Shown here piece by piece: positions 61,201-64,000 of a DNA stretch of 64,000 bases (its first letter is position 1; every line of letters begins with the position of its first letter). Location: NCBI RefSeq assembly GCF_017948485.1, contig NZ_JAFFSX010000007.1, positions 124,001 to 188,000 on the forward strand. The letters run 5' to 3'. Made by a program: the position numbers and the translations under genes. The stretch is from Streptomyces sp. GESEQ-35 (GTDB taxonomy: Bacteria > Actinomycetota > Actinomycetes > Streptomycetales > Streptomycetaceae). The notes under the pieces are model-generated. The model did not search any database. It saw only the letters and a list, made by a program, of their open reading frames with translations, and had not been told where the DNA came from.

Positions 61201-62113
61201 CGCCTTGACCGACGAACTAAAAGCCGCTGCGCAGCACAAACAGCGACTCGACCCGTCGAAGCTGCACCTTCGCACCGAGGGCGCGGGCGCCGTCGACACG
61301 GTCATCGCTACCTCCATGCTCCAAGTCGGCGTGGACGTCTCCCGGTTCGGCCTGATGATCGTGGTGGGGCAACCGAAGAACACCGCCGAGTACATTCAGG
61401 CGTCGTCCCGCGTCGGCCGCGACGCGAAGCGCCCAGGTCTGGTCGTCACGCTCTACAACTGGACACGGCCTCGTGACCTGGCGCACTTCGAGAACTTCGG
61501 CCACTACCACGCCACCTTCTACCGCGAGGTCGAAGCTCTGTCCGTCACGCCCTTCGCGCGCCGGTCCCTGGACCGCACCACGGCGGCCGCATGGATTGCC
61601 GCGGTGCGTAACGCGACCGATCCCAACTCGCGCAATGCGGACGCGTTCGACGTCGATCTCGACGGCCCGCCCGCGCAGCAGATCACCGAGCGTTTCCTTC
61701 GGCGTGCCGAGGCGGTCGGCGGTGAACGGGCCCGCGGCTATCTCGTCGAACGTATCGACACCCTCAAGGACGCCTGGGCGCAGAAGAAACAGGGCAACGC
61801 GCGACTGGGCTACGAGGAGGGCAGGTGGAAGGGCCAGCAGCTCACCGGCTTGCTGAACAGGGCAACCGGCGCGCGCTGGGATGAACTCACCGTCGCTCAG
61901 TCGATGCGTGAGACGGAGAACGAGATCAATCTGCTGGTGTCCGGCAGCGGCTTGTTCGACGTGGTCGGCGGAGCTCCCGCGTGGAGCTATCCAGGGGGCG
62001 GTGGGCAGGACGGCCCCAGCGACGAGGACACGCCCGAAGGCGACGAGACCGGAGCCGTACTGGACAACAAGGCCGTGGCGAACGGACAGAGCGGAAAGCA
62101 GGCGCACTCATGA
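58256..62113 (+). CDS. drmA: DISARM helicase DrmA
   Basis: This 1285-residue protein has an N-terminal ~480-residue region of mixed strands, then an SF2-type helicase: Walker A FFPTGGGKTEAYLGLAAF near residue 500, a zinc-binding insert (CPWCGTAL near 628 and CANGEGKNACPF near 654), DEXH in LIIQDELHLISGALG near 761, ASTATTKRAADQ (motif III), and motif VI YIQASSRVGRD near 1046. DrmA is the core DISARM helicase that threads or loads phage DNA with DrmB. ATG 58256 follows AAGAGGGA; the longer frame from 58187 lacks a site. Its stop overlaps the drmB start (ATGA). Confidence 0.92.
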   Translation: MPSQSAAVPPGSLEEDLLQRVREVPQTFVPAGSYEVRDDLGELISRDLLGPWDGPSEEFDHRAAGPRDRYLVGLIGPKRTLTTSLAATGEQLNDDSDGEGDSSDQSLPEKLTTQNAGRMWASSMGMMFAVAADDGVDTVSVRVRWGRYDKSQVLSDDGVARTTWSREQVEKNPEIRLDGKPRQVLPLTADDPDAPGVRLIAEVRNRPGSGGPTRVVELSLVNAQEEPQQSKDTAWLFQTELRVTALDGAAPVFLPISDPLDGAAEAYDAFGGADPEEQHLTLLYRNQLKHAAGRNVAVAVTIDEGERRARALTTTWLPVYDVPATIAPSGEDAAHLAGLELSMDALAELAPVELTAALAPLADGYSAWLDERQAQAEQLSPGLRDSALAAVEQAREVSVRITLGADLLNDPDRPEALEAFRFANRAMALQRRHTAIAGLREREGLSFAEAQQRIADQGPAAASWRPFQLAFVLLNLRALAIPTLPEREAGADAIVDLLFFPTGGGKTEAYLGLAAFTFAIRRLQGTIGSGADARSGDAGVAVLMRYTLRLLTAQQFQRAAALVCAAEVLRREAFEGGDTRWGATPFRIGLWVGGAVSPNRYEEAAQQIAEAKEAGDSRGAKVLQTLACPWCGTALSAQRDLHPDDDLRRVLLYCANGEGKNACPFSQRRSPREGLPILTVDEEIYRLAPSLLIATVDKLAQLPWRGYAGMLFGRVSQLCLRHGYRHADLDARTKCGEKHNAKGKYEAVKSQEVTRLRPPDLIIQDELHLISGALGTTVGLFEAAVDELCSWSAPDSTGATKLVGPKIVASTATTKRAADQILGVFARKAAIFPPQVIDVEDTFFSQQVALSQEAPGRRYLGICAHGVRMKQAEIRVAEILLLAGQTLFDKHGEPADPYMTLVGYFNATRELAGMRRFLDDDIATRVRVHGNRKGLSNRLLRRTDMLSVQELTSRISSGDITEVLARLEIGFDEEADTTVRKAALTDELKAAAQHKQRLDPSKLHLRTEGAGAVDTVIATSMLQVGVDVSRFGLMIVVGQPKNTAEYIQASSRVGRDAKRPGLVVTLYNWTRPRDLAHFENFGHYHATFYREVEALSVTPFARRSLDRTTAAAWIAAVRNATDPNSRNADAFDVDLDGPPAQQITERFLRRAEAVGGERARGYLVERIDTLKDAWAQKKQGNARLGYEEGRWKGQQLTGLLNRATGARWDELTVAQSMRETENEINLLVSGSGLFDVVGGAPAWSYPGGGGQDGPSDEDTPEGDETGAVLDNKAVANGQSGKQAHS

Positions 62114-64000
62114 TGGACAAGGCCCAGTACCGCCGCCGCGTTGGCTCCGTGCGCCCCAGCCACCTGATGTTCACAGGGGGTGTCGGAGCGTTGGTCGATC
62201 TGCCGAACTTCGCCGTTCTCGTCCGAGGTATCGACGATTGGCAGTACGACTCCTTCGAATGGGCCGATCTGAAGGAACCGCGACTGCTACGGGCCGTCAA
62301 TAGCCTGCTTGCCGATCAGTACGGGCCTCAGGTCACCCAACTTCGTCCGGCGCCCTGGATGGATGGAGCGGACACTGACCCCAACGGACCTGCGGCAAAA
62401 GTGGGTGTGCCCGTCCTGCCGTTCCCGCAGTGGCTGCGCTGTACCGCGTGCAACGAACTGGGTGCGCTGGACTCGAAGGTCTTCAAGTTCGAGAACGCCC
62501 AACCGCGCCGCCCGGACAAGGCCCGCTTCTTCCACGAGAACTGCACGACGAAGCGAAAAGGCAAGCGCCCGCTGGCCGTGGCGGCGCGCTTTGTACTCGT
62601 GTGCCCGTCCGGGCATCTGGACGACTTCCCGTACACGACCTTCGTGCACCGCGGCGGCGAGTGCACGGCGGTCAGCCATCCCCGCCTGCAGATGCTCGAC
62701 CACGGTGGCAACCAGGCTGCCAACGTGAAAATCAAGTGCGTGAACTGCGGCAAGGAACGGAACATCCGCGACGCAATGGGCTCCCGGGGGGAAGCAACCC
62801 TGCCCAGTTGTCGTGGCCGTCACCCTCATCTGGCGACCTTCAGTCCAGGTGGCTGCGAGCAGCTTCCCAAGCCGCTGGTGATCGGTGCGTCCAATCAGTG
62901 GTTTGCGCAGACGCTGAGCGTCCTGGCAGTCCCGCCCACCAGCGGTAGCGCATTGCAGGGCAAGATCGAGCAGCTTTGGGACACGCTTCAGAAGGTCACA
63001 GCGCCCGCCATGCTCGAACTGCTCTGGGATCTACCGCAGTTCAAACCGCTTCACCAATGGGAGCAAGCAGACGTATTCGAAGCCATCCAGACACAGCAGG
63101 CTGCCACTGAAGCAGGTTCGATCCCACAGCCGACGTCATATCCCGATCTCCTCACCCCGGAATGGGAGATCTTCACCAGCCCTGATACCCCAGAGCCCAC
63201 AGAAGACTTCACGCTCCGGGATGTCTCTGTCCCATCCGCCTTGACCGGCACGTTCTCGCATATTGTCCAAGCGGAACGGCTCAGGGAAGTCCGTGCCCTC
63301 GTCGGTTTCACCCGGCTCGACGCCCCCGATCCCGAAGACCCAGATCTGGTCACCCGTGCGCCCCTGTCCCGCAGCAGCACACCCGCCTGGGTTCCGGCCA
63401 GCGAGGTACGAGGAGAGGGCATCTTCCTGCGTATGCCCGAGTCGTTGGTGGCTGCCTGGGAACAACGAGTAGCCGGCTCCGCCGCCCTCGCGGCACACCG
63501 CGAGGCGTACGTCGAATTCCGCCGTAACCGTTACTCGGGACGTGTCCAGGGCAACGACAACCCTCTGCGCGGCTGGCCCGGAGCGCGGTACATCGCTCTG
63601 CACACTCTCTCCCACCTGCTGATCCGGGCCATCGCGTTGGAGTGCGGATACTCTTCGGCGAGTCTGTCGGAACGGATTTACTCCGGCCGGGATGAAGATC
63701 CGCGTACGGGCATCCTGATCTACACAGCCGTACCCGACGCCGAAGGCACTCTGGGCGGCTTGGTCTCGCTCGCTGAACCCAAGACGATCACTCGCATTGT
63801 GCGACGCGCCTTGGCTGACGCGGAGCGCTGCTCCTCCGATCCGCTCTGCGCAGAGCGACTTCCGCGTCCCCCGCACGAGGACTTCCTGCACGGTGCGGCC
63901 TGTCACGTCTGCCTCTTCGTGTCAGAGACCACGTGCGAGCGCGGCAACCGATTCCTGGACCGCCGGTTCATAGTGCCCATCGACGACCCGGACCTTGTTC
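62110..64000 (+). CDS. drmB: DISARM DUF1998 protein DrmB, truncated by the window edge
   Basis: The visible 630 residues include a zinc-ribbon-like pair near 110-220 (LRCTACNELGALDSKVFKF; IKCVNCGKERNI), a DUF1998 core (YIALHTLSHLLIRAIALECG, then SSASLSERIYSG), and a Cys-rich end (ERCSSDPLCAE; HGAACHVCLFVSETTCERG). DrmB partners DrmA to form the DISARM sensor of foreign DNA; DUF1998 is its hallmark. The ATG at 62110 overlaps drmA's stop; a second ATG follows at once. The gene runs off the window, and drmC (PLD-type) would be expected further right. Confidence 0.92.
   Translation, partial: MMDKAQYRRRVGSVRPSHLMFTGGVGALVDLPNFAVLVRGIDDWQYDSFEWADLKEPRLLRAVNSLLADQYGPQVTQLRPAPWMDGADTDPNGPAAKVGVPVLPFPQWLRCTACNELGALDSKVFKFENAQPRRPDKARFFHENCTTKRKGKRPLAVAARFVLVCPSGHLDDFPYTTFVHRGGECTAVSHPRLQMLDHGGNQAANVKIKCVNCGKERNIRDAMGSRGEATLPSCRGRHPHLATFSPGGCEQLPKPLVIGASNQWFAQTLSVLAVPPTSGSALQGKIEQLWDTLQKVTAPAMLELLWDLPQFKPLHQWEQADVFEAIQTQQAATEAGSIPQPTSYPDLLTPEWEIFTSPDTPEPTEDFTLRDVSVPSALTGTFSHIVQAERLREVRALVGFTRLDAPDPEDPDLVTRAPLSRSSTPAWVPASEVRGEGIFLRMPESLVAAWEQRVAGSAALAAHREAYVEFRRNRYSGRVQGNDNPLRGWPGARYIALHTLSHLLIRAIALECGYSSASLSERIYSGRDEDPRTGILIYTAVPDAEGTLGGLVSLAEPKTITRIVRRALADAERCSSDPLCAERLPRPPHEDFLHGAACHVCLFVSETTCERGNRFLDRRFIVPIDDPDLV

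Overview
The window is chromosomal DNA from a Streptomyces or a very close actinomycete. The evidence is very high GC with G/C-ending codons, many GTG starts, four-base start/stop overlaps, a class A RNase P RNA of actinobacterial type, a KstR-like TetR, F420-type LLM oxidoreductase, DUF397/XRE-DUF5753/HATPase cassettes, and a dispersed Streptomyces repeat with a GGGGAACTGCGC-type core. No tRNA, rRNA, CRISPR array or complete insertion sequence was seen.

Positions 1-33,140 look like mostly conserved chromosome. On the left edge is a truncated STAND-type NTPase. Then come a KstR-like repressor, a three-gene glycosyltransferase/methyltransferase/alpha-barrel cluster, an LLM oxidoreductase, a cell-wall amidase, two MFS exporters, an ECF sigma factor with a membrane partner, a two-component system, and a MaoC/alcohol dehydrogenase/SDR operon. 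A housekeeping block follows: Nif3-like, zinc-ribbon coiled coil, RNase H-phosphatase, KDPG aldolase, YaaA and an RNB nuclease. After MerR and AraC regulators and an EamA transporter, the block ends with rnpB. Two 14-bp sites matching TnnAACnnGTTnnA, one beside the glycosyltransferase cluster and one just after the promoter of the MaoC operon, suggest that the TetR protein controls both.

Positions 33,141-64,000 (open on the right) form a defence island that starts directly 3' of rnpB. It holds a membrane NACHT NTPase, an SF1 helicase with a RelE-like N-terminus, a GmrSD-type (DUF262-DUF1524) protein fused to an alkyltransferase-like domain, a DUF4365 nuclease-like protein with a coupled unknown, and most of a class 1 DISARM system: drmD, drmMI, drmA and the start of drmB. 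The DISARM locus is split. Between drmD-drmMI and drmA-drmB lie a DUF397/XRE/HATPase regulatory trio, an AAA ATPase-PIN pair, and a second full-length drmMI-like methylase on the opposite strand. The AAA-PIN pair, the RelE-like helicase and the GmrSD-ATL fusion are the best candidates for undescribed systems. All functional statements rest on motif reading; no database search was run.
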